From Prochlorococcus sp. AG-347-K18 (lineage in GTDB: Bacteria; Cyanobacteriota; Cyanobacteriia; PCC-6307; Cyanobiaceae), in the NCBI GenBank assembly GCA_003281365.1, contig QCCF01000011.1, positions 1 to 56,438 on the forward strand: a DNA stretch of 56,438 bases, written 5' to 3'. Made by a program: the position numbers and the translations under genes. The notes below the pieces were generated by a model. That model was not told where the DNA came from, ran no database searches, and saw nothing but the letters and a program-made list of their open reading frames with translations. Shown here piece after piece: positions 1 to 9,543 of the stretch; position 1 is the stretch's first letter; the number at the start of each line of letters is the position of its first letter.

Positions 1-2
1 TT

Positions 3-260
3 ATAGCTGAATTAGGGGATAAAACACAACTTGCCACTTTAACTATAAGCGGGACTTCAAATAAACCATTAGCAGTTTTTTTAGGATCTTCATCAGCGCT
101 TGTCGTTGCTAGTTTACTTGGAGCTTTGACAGGTGGTTCAATTTCAAGTTTTTTGCCTGAAGTAGTACTTAAATCAATAGCCTCAATAACATTTTTAATT
201 ATTGGTATAAAGCTTTTTATAAACTCATTAGCTATTAATAAAGGAGAAAAAGAAGATTAA
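3..260 (+). CDS. GDT1/TMEM165 (UPF0016) family transporter, C-terminal part
   Basis: The 5' end lies outside the window; 85 residues of the C-terminal half are visible. The fragment opens with the family signature E-x-G-D-K-T, followed by two hydrophobic stretches and a short charged tail (GEKED). GDT1 proteins are membrane transporters for Mn2+ or Ca2+; cyanobacterial and chloroplast members (Mnx, PAM71) move manganese toward the thylakoid lumen and help supply photosystem II. A manganese role here is inferred from family knowledge. In several cyanobacteria the family is encoded as two half-size genes, so a partner may lie just upstream of the window. Confidence 0.85.
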   Translation: MAELGDKTQLATLTISGTSNKPLAVFLGSSSALVVASLLGALTGGSISSFLPEVVLKSIASITFLIIGIKLFINSLAINKGEKED

Positions 261-345
261 GAAAATAATTAGTTTTAAGCTTGGATAAAAGGTGTAATAA
301 TGGAGTTACAAACAATTTAATTAATTTATATTTTTTACTTACACC

Positions 346-2568
346 ATGTTCACAACATCTTCAATAATTGATAATCTTAAACAGACAGAAGGTTTAGAAT
401 ATAAAAAACTATGCAAATCATTAAAGATAACAAAGAAATCTGATAAGGATAAATTAAATATTGCTTTAAATGCTTTAGAAAAACTTGAAATTATAAATAA
501 AAATGCTGAAAATGAATATACCTGTACTAAAGATGGTAATCATATTGTCGCCAAAATAAGATGCAGTAGCAAAGGTTATTGCTTTGCTGTAAGAGAAAAA
601 AACAAAGAAGATATTTACATTAAAGAAAACCTACTTAATTACGCTTGGAATGGAGATAAAGTTTTAGTAAGAATATTAAAAGAGAGCTACAGAAGAAGAT
701 CTCCTGAAGGAATAGTTGATTGTATTCTTGAAAGATCAAATCAAATACTTCTTTCTAAAGTTGAAATGGTAAACAATGATTTATACGCCATTCCGATCGA
801 TGATAGGATTCTTTCTAAAATAAAACTCCCCAAAAAAGATAGTATATATATCTATAAACCAGAAAACAAGAATATAGTACAAGTTGAAATTGATAGATTT
901 CCCATAGGTCAAGACGAAGGTTTAGGGCATGTAATACAAGAATTACAACTAAATAATAATGAGAAACTAGATATAGATTTCGTTTTATCTAAAAGTAATA
1001 TCGGCAAGATAGACAATAAAAAACTTATTGAATCAAAGAAGGTCGAGAAAAGGGAAAGAATAGACTTAACTGATAAAAACTCATATTTATTTAAAAGTTG
1101 GAATTCTGAAAATTCTCCAATACTTCCGATGATTCAAATAGAGAGGTTAAAAAATAAAAGTACTAAGTTATGGATACATACAAATAATCTTGCAGAAAGA
1201 GTTGATCTAGAAAGTAGAAATTCCTTAGAAATATTCTTTAATGGATTTGAATCATTACCCTTATTAAATAATTGGCAAAATTATCTTGATGAAGCCATAA
1301 GAAATACCACTGAATTCAAGTTTGCTGAGAAAAATGAAGCAATAAGCCTTTGCATGCATTTAAATAGCAATAATGAAATAACTAAATGGTCATTTCATCT
1401 TACTAAAGTAAGATGCTCTCTTATTGTTGGAAGTGATCATATTGACGCCCTTCTATCTAGAAAAAGTAAAACTAGAATAACCTCAAGGTTATTAAAACCC
1501 TTAAAAGAATATATAGAAGATTTAGACAAAATAATTGAAATATCAACTTCATTTAGGAAAAGACATCTCTTGGAAGGTATAGTTGAAATCCCCGCCCCTC
1601 TTAATAAAATAGAATCTTTAAAAGAATTATTTATTCATAATCCAGCTAAATATTCAAAAGGATATTTTGAACCTTTAAGAAAAGAAGATTGTCAAACATA
1701 TCTTGCCTCTATCCTAAATGAAGGTAATGAAATATGGTTTAAACATTCATCCCATTATGGATTAAAAAGTGCGGGATACATTTTAAAAGACTTCGATGAC
1801 ATAAATACAAATGAAATCATTAAATATTCTGAATTCATAGGCAATGATATAGAGCTAAATGAAGATGGTAATTTAACATATAGTCAAATAATTAACTTAT
1901 GCGACGATGATAATAAAAAAAGAATATTAAATAAACTTTTAACTAATGAATTCAAGGAAAACGAAGTAATCTTAATTTCAAAAAATTCAGAAAATAATGA
2001 ATCTGAAAAACTATTTATTTCTCCATGGACTATTCCAGGATATGACTTCACTAATCTTATGAACCAGTACTGTATTTTTAATATGATTATAAACGGGAAG
2101 AAGTCTAAGAAAAATAACATTAACGAAATAAACATAATGGAAAGTAATTCATGGGAGAAAGTAGATTGGATTATATTTAATGCATCAATCACAAAAAATA
2201 TTGATGCATTATTTAATAAATTCATAATTGATAAACTTAATGAAAATAAGAACAAAGTCAGCCAATTTAAATCTAATTTGATTAGTATAAAGAAAGTAAG
2301 ATTGGCAGAAAAATTAATAGGTAATACGTATAAAGGTTTTATAATGTCAGTACAAAATTATGGATTTTTTGTTGAGATATCAGAATTAAATGTTGAAGGT
2401 TTGGTTCATGTTAGTACGCTCAATAATGATTGGTATGAATATAGATCAAGACAAAATTTATTGATAGGTAGGAAATCTAAAAAATCATATAAAGTTGGAG
2501 ATGAAATTGAAGTTAAAATTATCAAAGTTGATATACTTAAATATCAAATCGATTTAGAATTAACTTAA
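346..2568 (+). CDS. RNase II/R (RNB) family protein, probably catalytically degenerate
   Basis: A 740-residue protein with the RNase R/II layout: an N-terminal winged-helix-like segment (about 1-60), a cold-shock/OB-like part (about 60-190), an RNB-like core (about 240-600) and a C-terminal S1 domain (about 658-740, with GFIMSVQNYGFFVEI and GLVHVS). The core keeps the stretch KLWIHTNNLAERVDLES, matching the RNB block 'W-x-L-x-V-H-I-A-D-V-S...LD'. The Asp-rich catalytic loop (D-x-x-D-A-R-D-x-D-D-A) that should precede it is absent, replaced by a segment without aspartates around SPILPMIQIERL. The usual T-S-P-I-R-R-Y motif is also not seen; the nearest counterpart is WTIPGYDFTNLMNQ. It may be an RNA-binding pseudo-nuclease. 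Cyanobacterial RNB relatives are sometimes annotated Zam. Confidence 0.75.
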   Translation: MFTTSSIIDNLKQTEGLEYKKLCKSLKITKKSDKDKLNIALNALEKLEIINKNAENEYTCTKDGNHIVAKIRCSSKGYCFAVREKNKEDIYIKENLLNYAWNGDKVLVRILKESYRRRSPEGIVDCILERSNQILLSKVEMVNNDLYAIPIDDRILSKIKLPKKDSIYIYKPENKNIVQVEIDRFPIGQDEGLGHVIQELQLNNNEKLDIDFVLSKSNIGKIDNKKLIESKKVEKRERIDLTDKNSYLFKSWNSENSPILPMIQIERLKNKSTKLWIHTNNLAERVDLESRNSLEIFFNGFESLPLLNNWQNYLDEAIRNTTEFKFAEKNEAISLCMHLNSNNEITKWSFHLTKVRCSLIVGSDHIDALLSRKSKTRITSRLLKPLKEYIEDLDKIIEISTSFRKRHLLEGIVEIPAPLNKIESLKELFIHNPAKYSKGYFEPLRKEDCQTYLASILNEGNEIWFKHSSHYGLKSAGYILKDFDDINTNEIIKYSEFIGNDIELNEDGNLTYSQIINLCDDDNKKRILNKLLTNEFKENEVILISKNSENNESEKLFISPWTIPGYDFTNLMNQYCIFNMIINGKKSKKNNINEINIMESNSWEKVDWIIFNASITKNIDALFNKFIIDKLNENKNKVSQFKSNLISIKKVRLAEKLIGNTYKGFIMSVQNYGFFVEISELNVEGLVHVSTLNNDWYEYRSRQNLLIGRKSKKSYKVGDEIEVKIIKVDILKYQIDLELT

Positions 2569-2630
2569 GTAAATTCTCCAATATATATTATGGAACTAAT
2601 AAACTAAAGAAAATAAAAAAACTTCTTAGA

Positions 2631-3071
2631 ATGAAATTACAAAAAAAATATTTATTAGTAATAGCATCTATCATAATAATTTTCCAATTGTTAATTTATA
2701 CAAATAATAGTCAGACCACTTCATTTAGATACTTTAAATGGACTGCCAAAGAACTAAGTATAGGAAAGTTAATATGTATTTCATTTTTTTCTGGTTTATC
2801 AATAACCACATTATTGAATACCACATTTTTTAGCTATAAAAAAATAACTTTCAAAAATATAGAAGATGATTATGAAGCTCCAAATAATGAAGAAGGAATT
2901 AAATCTAATGTTGAGATGCCGCCGCAAAGAGATATTAGAGATGCTCAACCAACAATTTCTGTAAATTACAGAGTAGTCAAAAATAATGAAGTAAATATGA
3001 ACAGGGATGATAGTTTTCTAAATACCTCCATTAATAATGATGACTGGGATAATGACGATAATGAATGGTAG
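2631..3071 (+). CDS. Small membrane protein with acidic tail
   Basis: A 146-residue protein of unrecognised family. Two hydrophobic segments are visible: residues about 6-24 and about 44-64 (IGKLICISFFSGLSITTLL). A long polar C-terminal half follows, ending in an Asn/Asp-rich tail. The spacing of the two membrane segments resembles small LapA/DUF1049-type proteins, but I cannot confirm that. It lies between the RNB-like gene and the DUF2996 gene on the same strand with gaps of about 60 bp, so co-transcription is possible. Confidence 0.65.
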   Translation: MKLQKKYLLVIASIIIIFQLLIYTNNSQTTSFRYFKWTAKELSIGKLICISFFSGLSITTLLNTTFFSYKKITFKNIEDDYEAPNNEEGIKSNVEMPPQRDIRDAQPTISVNYRVVKNNEVNMNRDDSFLNTSINNDDWDNDDNEW

Positions 3072-3138
3072 AAGTCTGGATTATTTAAATAATAAAAATT
3101 AATTTTTTAAATTATAATGGGATATATATTTATTTTTT

Positions 3139-3714
3139 ATGGAAGAAAACTTGGAACCAAATAAAGATGTTAACAATGAAATATCTGATAAGTCTAACGA
3201 ACAAAAATCTGATGAAACTATAAAGCAAACATCCGAAAAAGTATTTAATACAAATGATAATAGTCTCAATTCGCAAAATAATTCAGCTCCAAAAGTCGAC
3301 AAAAAAATTGAAAATGTACCCGCTACAACTATTTCTAAACCAATAAAAGAACTCCCTATAGAGAAAAAACCATTTCAAGAATTTATTAATAGTTATTTAA
3401 TTCCTTCTTTTAAAGAAGAAATTAACCAAAGAGGATTAGAAATAAACAATATTAGTCTCACAAACACCAATAGACCTATTGCTGGAGATAAATGTTGGGT
3501 AATAAATTGTGAAATCAAAGATACTTGTAGCTTTTGGTTATCCTTCGAGAAGGATGACATTAGTTCTTTAAAAAGTATTTCTCTATCAAAACCTAATCAA
3601 CAACCTAGTATTATTGAATCTTTTCTGATTGACGAAAAAAGAATTACTCTAAAATTAATTATTTCAAGAGTACTTCAGAGATTGAATGGACAAAAGTTAA
3701 TAGGAGTTAATTAA
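3139..3714 (+). CDS. DUF2996 family protein
   Basis: A 191-residue protein with a low-complexity Asn/Ser/Lys/Glu-rich N-terminus (1-65) and a C-terminal DUF2996 domain (about 72-191). Visible hallmarks are KPFQEFINSYLIPSFKEEI, the Cys-Trp pair in GDKCWVINCEI, a PSIIESFLIDEKRITL segment and the terminal VLQRLNGQK. The domain is restricted to cyanobacteria and plastid-bearing eukaryotes; its function was not known to me at the time of reading. Its position directly upstream of acsF may be meaningful, but the 80 bp gap allows an independent acsF promoter. Confidence 0.85.
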   Translation: MEENLEPNKDVNNEISDKSNEQKSDETIKQTSEKVFNTNDNSLNSQNNSAPKVDKKIENVPATTISKPIKELPIEKKPFQEFINSYLIPSFKEEINQRGLEINNISLTNTNRPIAGDKCWVINCEIKDTCSFWLSFEKDDISSLKSISLSKPNQQPSIIESFLIDEKRITLKLIISRVLQRLNGQKLIGVN

Positions 3715-3794
3715 AGAAACAATAACACCAAGTTAACTTTTCCCTCGAAAATACAAATAATAGTAAATAATAGTATTAATAAGTTAAGTAAAAG

Positions 3795-4967
3795 ATGACT
3801 CAATCAACCGTTGAATCAAAAAATAAAAAAGATATTAATAATGGGAAGATACCTGCAAAAGAAACAATTTTGTCTCCAAGGTTCTACACAACAGACTTTG
3901 AGGCAATGGAGAATATGGATTTATCAATAAACGAGGAGGAATTGGAAGCTATATGTGAAGAATTTAGGAAAGATTACAATAGACATCATTTTGTAAGAAA
4001 TAGTGAATTTGAGGGCGCTGCTGAAAAATTAGATCCTGAGACCAGAGAGCTTTTTGTTGATTTTCTCGAGGGAAGTTGTACATCAGAATTCTCAGGTTTT
4101 TTACTTTACAAGGAACTTAGCAAGAGAATTAAAAACAAAAACCCTCTGCTTGCTGAATGCTTTGCGCATATGGCCAGAGATGAAGCCAGGCATGCAGGTT
4201 TTCTTAACAAATCAATGAGTGATTTTGGTTTACAGTTAGATTTAGGTTTCTTAACAGCCAATAAAGATTACACTTATTTCCCACCAAGAAGTATTTTTTA
4301 CGCCACTTATTTATCCGAAAAAATAGGTTATTGGAGATACATAGCAATTTATAGGCATCTCGAAAAGAACCCAGATAGTAAGATTTTTCCGCTATTTAAT
4401 TACTTTGAGAATTGGTGCCAAGATGAAAATAGACATGGAGATTTCTTTGACGCATTAATGAAAGCACAACCACGTACCGTTAAATCTTTAAGCCAAAAAA
4501 TTACTATTGGGGGTTCTACCTTTACACACCCACTATTTGACTATTTCCATAGATTTAGATACTTCTTAAATAATCTTCCATTAACATCCAAATTATGGTC
4601 TAGGTTTTTCTTACTTGCTGTATTTGCAACTATGTATGCAAGGGATCTGGGAATCAAAAAAGATTTCTACGCTTCTTTAGGATTAGATGCTAAAGATTAT
4701 GACCAGTATGTTATTAATAAAACAAATGAAACTTCAGCTAGAGTATTTCCTGTAGTTCTAGACGTTTATGATAAATCTTTTTATGGAAGATTAGATAAGA
4801 TAGTAGAGAATAATAAAGTTCTTTCCGATATTGCAAGCAGTAATGGGAATAAAGTATACAAAACTTTTAAAAAATTACCTAAATATTTATCAAACGGTTA
4901 CCAGTTATTAAGACTATACTTATTAAAACCTCTTGATAGCAAAGATTTCCAACCTTCGATTAGATAA
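3795..4967 (+). CDS. acsF: Mg-protoporphyrin IX monomethyl ester oxidative cyclase (AcsF/ChlE)
   Basis: A 390-residue protein that is clearly the aerobic cyclase. It forms the fifth (E) ring of chlorophyll by converting Mg-protoporphyrin IX monomethyl ester to divinyl protochlorophyllide at the thylakoid or envelope membrane. It is a ferritin-like di-iron enzyme: the two E-x-x-R-H iron-binding motifs are visible as DEARHAGF (about residue 125) and DENRHGDFF (about 209). The early text [13 protein letters not shown]-like ([16 protein letters not shown], about 27-42) and length are typical. The ATG is followed by a variable polar tail before the conserved part, as in other cyanobacteria. With chlH near 18-22 kb, the window holds two separated steps of chlorophyll synthesis. 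Confidence 0.97.
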   Translation: MTQSTVESKNKKDINNGKIPAKETILSPRFYTTDFEAMENMDLSINEEELEAICEEFRKDYNRHHFVRNSEFEGAAEKLDPETRELFVDFLEGSCTSEFSGFLLYKELSKRIKNKNPLLAECFAHMARDEARHAGFLNKSMSDFGLQLDLGFLTANKDYTYFPPRSIFYATYLSEKIGYWRYIAIYRHLEKNPDSKIFPLFNYFENWCQDENRHGDFFDALMKAQPRTVKSLSQKITIGGSTFTHPLFDYFHRFRYFLNNLPLTSKLWSRFFLLAVFATMYARDLGIKKDFYASLGLDAKDYDQYVINKTNETSARVFPVVLDVYDKSFYGRLDKIVENNKVLSDIASSNGNKVYKTFKKLPKYLSNGYQLLRLYLLKPLDSKDFQPSIR

Positions 4968-4998
4968 TCTTTTTCACAGAGAAGATTCATAAACTCAA

Positions 4999-6423
4999 AT
5001 GCTTTCGTCACAAACCAAATCAAATGAAATAGTTTTTGATAGTTGCAATAAAGATTTACTAGAAGAAATCATTTTTTATGGAATTGGACTTGGGGCTGAT
5101 TTTGTAGAAATATTCATAGAGAATACTGACAACTCAAGTGTTTTAGCTGAAGAGGATTTCATTACTAGTGTAAGTCCGTCATTTGGAAGGGGCGCTGGTA
5201 TTAGAATCTTCAAAGATAAAAAGGATGGATTTGTAAGTACAAATGATTTAACAAAGCATGGTTTGATGAGATCAGTATCTCAGGCTATTGAGATGTTAGA
5301 CATAACAGACAACAACAAAAAAGAAGTATTTAACGGTTTAAGTAAACATAGGGACTATAGTTTATCCAAAAAAAAATGGATTAATGAAGTCCCATCTATT
5401 AATGAGATTAGTGAAAAACTATTAGTCAGTACAAAGTCTCTTAAAAAAAATAATAAAATAATAACTAGAAAGGGAAGTTACTCAAGAAGTCTGCAGGAAG
5501 TAATTATAGCCTCAAGCGATGGAACCTATGCCTCAGATATTAGATTGCATCAAACAGTTGGACTCAACGTAATTGCTAGTGATGCACAATATAGATCTAG
5601 TGGAAGTAGAAGATTTGGATCCTCAGGAATGCCTAATGAATTCAGATTATGGGATCACGAAAAAGCAGCTAATGATGTATTCGAAAGTTCAATGAATATG
5701 TTGTATGCAGAATATGTTGATGCGGGTCAAATGCCTGTTGTATTAGCTAATAAATTTGGTGGCGTTATTTTTCACGAAGCTTGCGGTCATTTACTTGAAA
5801 CTACACAAATAGAGAGAGGAACAACACCATTTGAGAATAAATTGAACGAAAAGATAGCACATGAATCTGTAACAGCCATAGATGAAGGGATCTCAGAAGG
5901 ATCCTTTGGTTCATTATCAGTAGATGATGAAGGCATGGAACCCGAAAAATCAGTTCTTATAAAAGATGGAATTTTAAAAAAATTTATATCAGATAGGGCA
6001 GGTGAATTAAGAACTGGCCATAAAAGAACAGGGAGTGGAAGAAGACAAAATTATTCTTTTGCTGCAGCTTCAAGAATGAGAAATACCTATATAGCTAAAG
6101 GTGATTACTCCAAAGAAGATTTAATAAATAGTATTAGCGATGGTCTTTACTGCAAATCAATGGGTGGAGGCAGTGTAGGTGCTACAGGACAATTTAATTT
6201 TGCTGTAGAAGAAGGTTATCTAATTAAAAATGGTAAGTTAACCAACCCAGTAAAGGGAGCAACATTAATTGGCGAGGCTAAAGAAGTTATGCCAAAAATA
6301 TCAATGTGTGGAAATGACCTAGAATTAGCACCTGGATTTTGTGGATCCATCAGTGGAAGTGTCAACGTAACTGTTGGCCAACCTCATATTAAGGTTGATT
6401 CAATAACTGTTGGAGGAAGATAG
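4999..6423 (+). CDS. tldD: TldD metalloprotease subunit
   Basis: A 474-residue protein carrying the TldD zinc motif H-E-x-x-x-H, seen as FHEACGHLLE near residue 258. TldD pairs with TldE to form a heterodimeric protease that threads unfolded peptides into a cavity. In E. coli it processes microcin B17 and degrades CcdA; in cyanobacteria the substrate is usually unknown. The C-terminal GSISGSVNVTVGQPHIKVD segment is characteristic. It starts 31 bp after acsF ends and is followed after 3 bp by tldE, so tldD-tldE-fmt is read as one transcription unit. Confidence 0.95.
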   Translation: MLSSQTKSNEIVFDSCNKDLLEEIIFYGIGLGADFVEIFIENTDNSSVLAEEDFITSVSPSFGRGAGIRIFKDKKDGFVSTNDLTKHGLMRSVSQAIEMLDITDNNKKEVFNGLSKHRDYSLSKKKWINEVPSINEISEKLLVSTKSLKKNNKIITRKGSYSRSLQEVIIASSDGTYASDIRLHQTVGLNVIASDAQYRSSGSRRFGSSGMPNEFRLWDHEKAANDVFESSMNMLYAEYVDAGQMPVVLANKFGGVIFHEACGHLLETTQIERGTTPFENKLNEKIAHESVTAIDEGISEGSFGSLSVDDEGMEPEKSVLIKDGILKKFISDRAGELRTGHKRTGSGRRQNYSFAAASRMRNTYIAKGDYSKEDLINSISDGLYCKSMGGGSVGATGQFNFAVEEGYLIKNGKLTNPVKGATLIGEAKEVMPKISMCGNDLELAPGFCGSISGSVNVTVGQPHIKVDSITVGGR

Positions 6424-6426
6424 AAT

Positions 6427-7779
6427 ATGAATTCAAAAGAAATAACAACTCAAATCTCTGAAGCTGCAGATTCTCTAAATCTTAGAAAATGGGATTACGG
6501 TGCAAGCTTTTCTAATGATTACTCCGTTCAAGTAGATAAAGGAGAGGCTAAACAACTTAAGGCATCACAAAAGCAAATTTTAACTATAAGAGTTTGGAAT
6601 CAATTTAATTTAGTTGGTATTACGACAACAAGTGATATTAGTGAAACTGGTATTAAAAAGGCTCTTAAGCAAGCAAATATAGCTTCTGATTTCGGCAATA
6701 AGAATGAAAGTACAGATTTTTCACCACTAGCGAAGGATCCAATTCAACAAAAGAAAGTATCGGAAAGAAGTCCTGTTGGAATAAAAAAATTACTTACTCT
6801 TTTAAGAGAAGCTGAAGTTAAACTAATAGAAAGTCATGAATCCATAAAATCTGTACCATATAATGGTTTATCTGAGAGTTTCTTTGAGAGAGTTTATGCA
6901 AATAGTGATGGTGCCTTTCGAAGTTATTCCAAAAGTCAAGCAGCTTTATATTTATATGCAAGAGCTGAAGAAAAAGATAAAAAACCTCGTAGTTCAGGTT
7001 CCGTAAAATTGGGATATGGAGTTGATGATATAGATATAGAGTCTTGTATTAGAGAAGCTTCAAATAAAACAATTTCTCATTTAAATTACTCATCTATTAA
7101 AACTGATAAATATTTAATATGTTTTTCCCCAGAGTCATTTTTAACTATCTTTAATGCTTTTAGCTCAATGTTTAATGCTAGAAGCATTTTAGATGGAGTG
7201 AGCTTATCTAATAGAAATTCTATTGGAGAGAAATTATCTACAGAAGCACTTAATATTTTTGATGATGGTCTTCATGAAAAGAATATTTCTTCATCACCAT
7301 TTGATGGGGAAGGAACCCCAACCAAAAGATTATGTTTAATAAACAGTGGTAGAATTGAAAATTTTATACATTCTGAATCAACTGCAAGAATATTTAAGAC
7401 AATTCCCACTGGTCACGCTGGACTAGGATCAAAAGTATCAGTATCTCCTGATTGGATAGTAGTTGAGAAGTCTGAGGAAAACTTTGATCTCAATACATCA
7501 TTAGATCACTCTTCTTATGAAGGAGAATTTGTTTATATTGAAGAATTAAATGCAATCCATGCAGGTGTAAGAGCAAGTCAAGGTTCATTCTCTCTTCCAT
7601 TTGATGGATGGCTCTATAAAAACGGTAAAAAAACCTCAATAGAATCTGCCACTGTCGCAGGGGATATTAAACATCTTTTGAAAAACATAGTAAATATTGA
7701 ATCAAACCAAAACGTAACAACAAGTGGAATCTCTCCACATATATGGGTAGATGAATTATCAATAACTGGTGACGCGTGA
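6427..7779 (+). CDS. tldE: TldE/PmbA subunit
   Basis: A 450-residue partner of TldD. As expected for TldE/PmbA it lacks the zinc-binding H-E-x-x-x-H motif and keeps the shared fold, with a C-terminal block resembling TldD (SATVAGDIKHLLKNI and the final W-V-D-E-L-S-I-T-G). The start ATG is 3 bp after tldD and the stop TGA overlaps the GTG start of fmt by four bases (GTGA), implying translational coupling along the chain. Confidence 0.93.
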   Translation: MNSKEITTQISEAADSLNLRKWDYGASFSNDYSVQVDKGEAKQLKASQKQILTIRVWNQFNLVGITTTSDISETGIKKALKQANIASDFGNKNESTDFSPLAKDPIQQKKVSERSPVGIKKLLTLLREAEVKLIESHESIKSVPYNGLSESFFERVYANSDGAFRSYSKSQAALYLYARAEEKDKKPRSSGSVKLGYGVDDIDIESCIREASNKTISHLNYSSIKTDKYLICFSPESFLTIFNAFSSMFNARSILDGVSLSNRNSIGEKLSTEALNIFDDGLHEKNISSSPFDGEGTPTKRLCLINSGRIENFIHSESTARIFKTIPTGHAGLGSKVSVSPDWIVVEKSEENFDLNTSLDHSSYEGEFVYIEELNAIHAGVRASQGSFSLPFDGWLYKNGKKTSIESATVAGDIKHLLKNIVNIESNQNVTTSGISPHIWVDELSITGDA

Positions 7780-8762
7780 GAATTATATTCTGGGGAACAC
7801 CTGAATATTCAATCAAGAGCCTTGATATTTTTATTAAATCTAAGCACGAGGTAATTGCAGTAGTTAGCCAACCGGATAAGAAAAGGTCTAGAGGAAATAA
7901 ATTAATATCCTCACCTGTTAAAAGTTTTGCCGAGCAAGAATCTATAAAAATTTATACTCCAGAAAAAATCAAGGACAACATATATTTTATAAATGAACTT
8001 AAATCACTATCTTGTGATTTATTTATTGTTATAGCTTACGGAAAAATTTTACCCAAAGAGATATTGGAAATCCCAAAATTTGGTTGTTGGAACGCACATG
8101 CTTCATTACTTCCAAGATGGCGTGGAGCTGCCCCAATTCAATGGTCCCTAATAAACGGTGATGAATTTACTGGTGTAGGAATTATGAAAATGAACGAAGG
8201 ACTAGATACTGGCGACTTATTATTGGAAGAAAAAATTGAAATCGATAATAACGATAATTTAAATACACTATCTGAAAAACTTAGTATTTTGTCTGCAAAA
8301 TTATTTTTAAATGCAACATTCTTACTCGAAGAAAATATTAATAAAAATACTAATCCTAAATTAACAAAACAAACTACCCTTGGAAGACAAATTACTTACG
8401 CAAGAATGATTGAAAAATCAGACTATAGAGTGGTTTGGAGTAATGAGGCATTTAAAATATCTCAAAAAATAAAAGGATTATACCCACGAGCAAATACAAC
8501 TTTTAGAGGTAAGAACCTAAAAATAATTAAAATCAAAATTTTGAGTAGTGATGACATTAAAAATGAAAAATACCATTTTATGAGCAATTATTCAAAACCA
8601 GGTGTTATTCTTGCTGTCATTCAAAATAAAGGAATAATAATTTCAACTAAAACTGATCCGATTATTTTGTTAGAAGCGAAACTTGAAGGCAAAAACATAT
8701 GTAGCACAAATAAATTGATACAACAGTTAAAGCCAAAAGTAGGCGAATATATCTCAGATTAA
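7776..8762 (+). CDS. fmt: Methionyl-tRNA formyltransferase
   Basis: A 328-residue enzyme that formylates Met-tRNA(fMet) using 10-formyl-tetrahydrofolate, needed for bacterial translation initiation. Seen directly: N-terminal RIIFWGTPEYSIKSLDIF, the folate-binding/catalytic stretch NAHASLLPRWRGAAPIQW (about 105-122) with the conserved Asn-His, and a downstream Asp in GLDTGDLL. A C-terminal OB-like tRNA-binding domain follows. The start is GTG, overlapping the tldE stop; no ATG gives the conserved N-terminus. Its tRNA substrate lies in this window at 31584. The 3' end overlaps the convergent TerC-type gene by 4 bp. Confidence 0.96.
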   Translation: MRIIFWGTPEYSIKSLDIFIKSKHEVIAVVSQPDKKRSRGNKLISSPVKSFAEQESIKIYTPEKIKDNIYFINELKSLSCDLFIVIAYGKILPKEILEIPKFGCWNAHASLLPRWRGAAPIQWSLINGDEFTGVGIMKMNEGLDTGDLLLEEKIEIDNNDNLNTLSEKLSILSAKLFLNATFLLEENINKNTNPKLTKQTTLGRQITYARMIEKSDYRVVWSNEAFKISQKIKGLYPRANTTFRGKNLKIIKIKILSSDDIKNEKYHFMSNYSKPGVILAVIQNKGIIISTKTDPIILLEAKLEGKNICSTNKLIQQLKPKVGEYISD

Positions 8763-9469
8763 GTTTTTGATTCTTTTTTAGAGAATCCCCAAATGAAAGC
8801 AAAAAGGATCAAAATATAAAAATAATAGTCTGGAAGAATAGACTCTATGATTAAAGTATTTAGTAAAAGCTTAATCCCAACAATTAAAATTGCTACGTAC
8901 CCGGCTGTTTCTAATCTAGAAAATATATCGAGAAGTTTTAGAAAAATCCCCGAAGTAAATCTTAATGCTAATACTCCAATTAATGCTCCAAATATAATTA
9001 ATATGTATTGATCACTGATTGCTACTGCAGTAGTGATACTGTCTATAGAAAATGCAAAATCAGTAATTGAAAGAAGTGCTACAACCCTTAAGAACCTAAA
9101 ATTATTTTTTTTATTGTCTGTGCGATTTTCAGCGTTGTCCATATCTGAATTTATAAAAACATTAGAGAAGAATAAGTATATTAAATAAAAACCAGCGAAA
9201 ACCCTTATGAGAATAAACTTGAGAAGAACATTAGATAATATAATGAGGATAATTCTAAATAATAAGGATATTGTTATACCAATATTTAAGGCTCTTGACC
9301 TTAATTCTGAACTGTCGAGGGATTTTGTAAGAGAAGCAAGTGCGACAGCATTATCAGCTGATAATAATAATTCTAGAGCAATTAATATTGGTAAAAGTGT
9401 AAAGATTTCGTACCAAGTGTCTACCTGATCTAATGTGGGTATAAAAGAATTTATTGCTGCTGAATCCAT
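8759..9469 (-). CDS. TerC-family integral membrane protein
   Basis: A 236-residue protein with about six to seven hydrophobic segments. The TerC signature is visible twice in inverted topology: LELLLSADNAVALASL (about 33-48) and the later DFAFSIDSITTAVAI, with membrane-embedded aspartates. TerC relatives are linked to metal (often Mn2+) export or metalation of exported proteins, and the plant homologue is required for thylakoid biogenesis. Exact function is inferred only. The gene is convergent with fmt, overlapping by 4 bp, and divergent from mfd with a 74 bp gap that should hold both promoters. Confidence 0.92.
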   Translation of the reverse strand: MDSAAINSFIPTLDQVDTWYEIFTLLPILIALELLLSADNAVALASLTKSLDSSELRSRALNIGITISLLFRIILIILSNVLLKFILIRVFAGFYLIYLFFSNVFINSDMDNAENRTDNKKNNFRFLRVVALLSITDFAFSIDSITTAVAISDQYILIIFGALIGVLALRFTSGIFLKLLDIFSRLETAGYVAILIVGIKLLLNTLIIESILPDYYFYILILFAFIWGFSKKESKT

Positions 9470-9543
9470 TAAATATTATTCACAATCAAAATAAAATCTA
9501 ATATAATATGGCGGATATTAGTAATCAAGATTGATAACTATAA

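Noticed and set aside
1884-2255. Minus-strand frame of 123 residues inside the RNB-like gene
   Set aside because: It is Phe/Leu/Ser-rich, as expected from the complement of an AT-rich gene, and lies wholly within a gene with recognisable domains.
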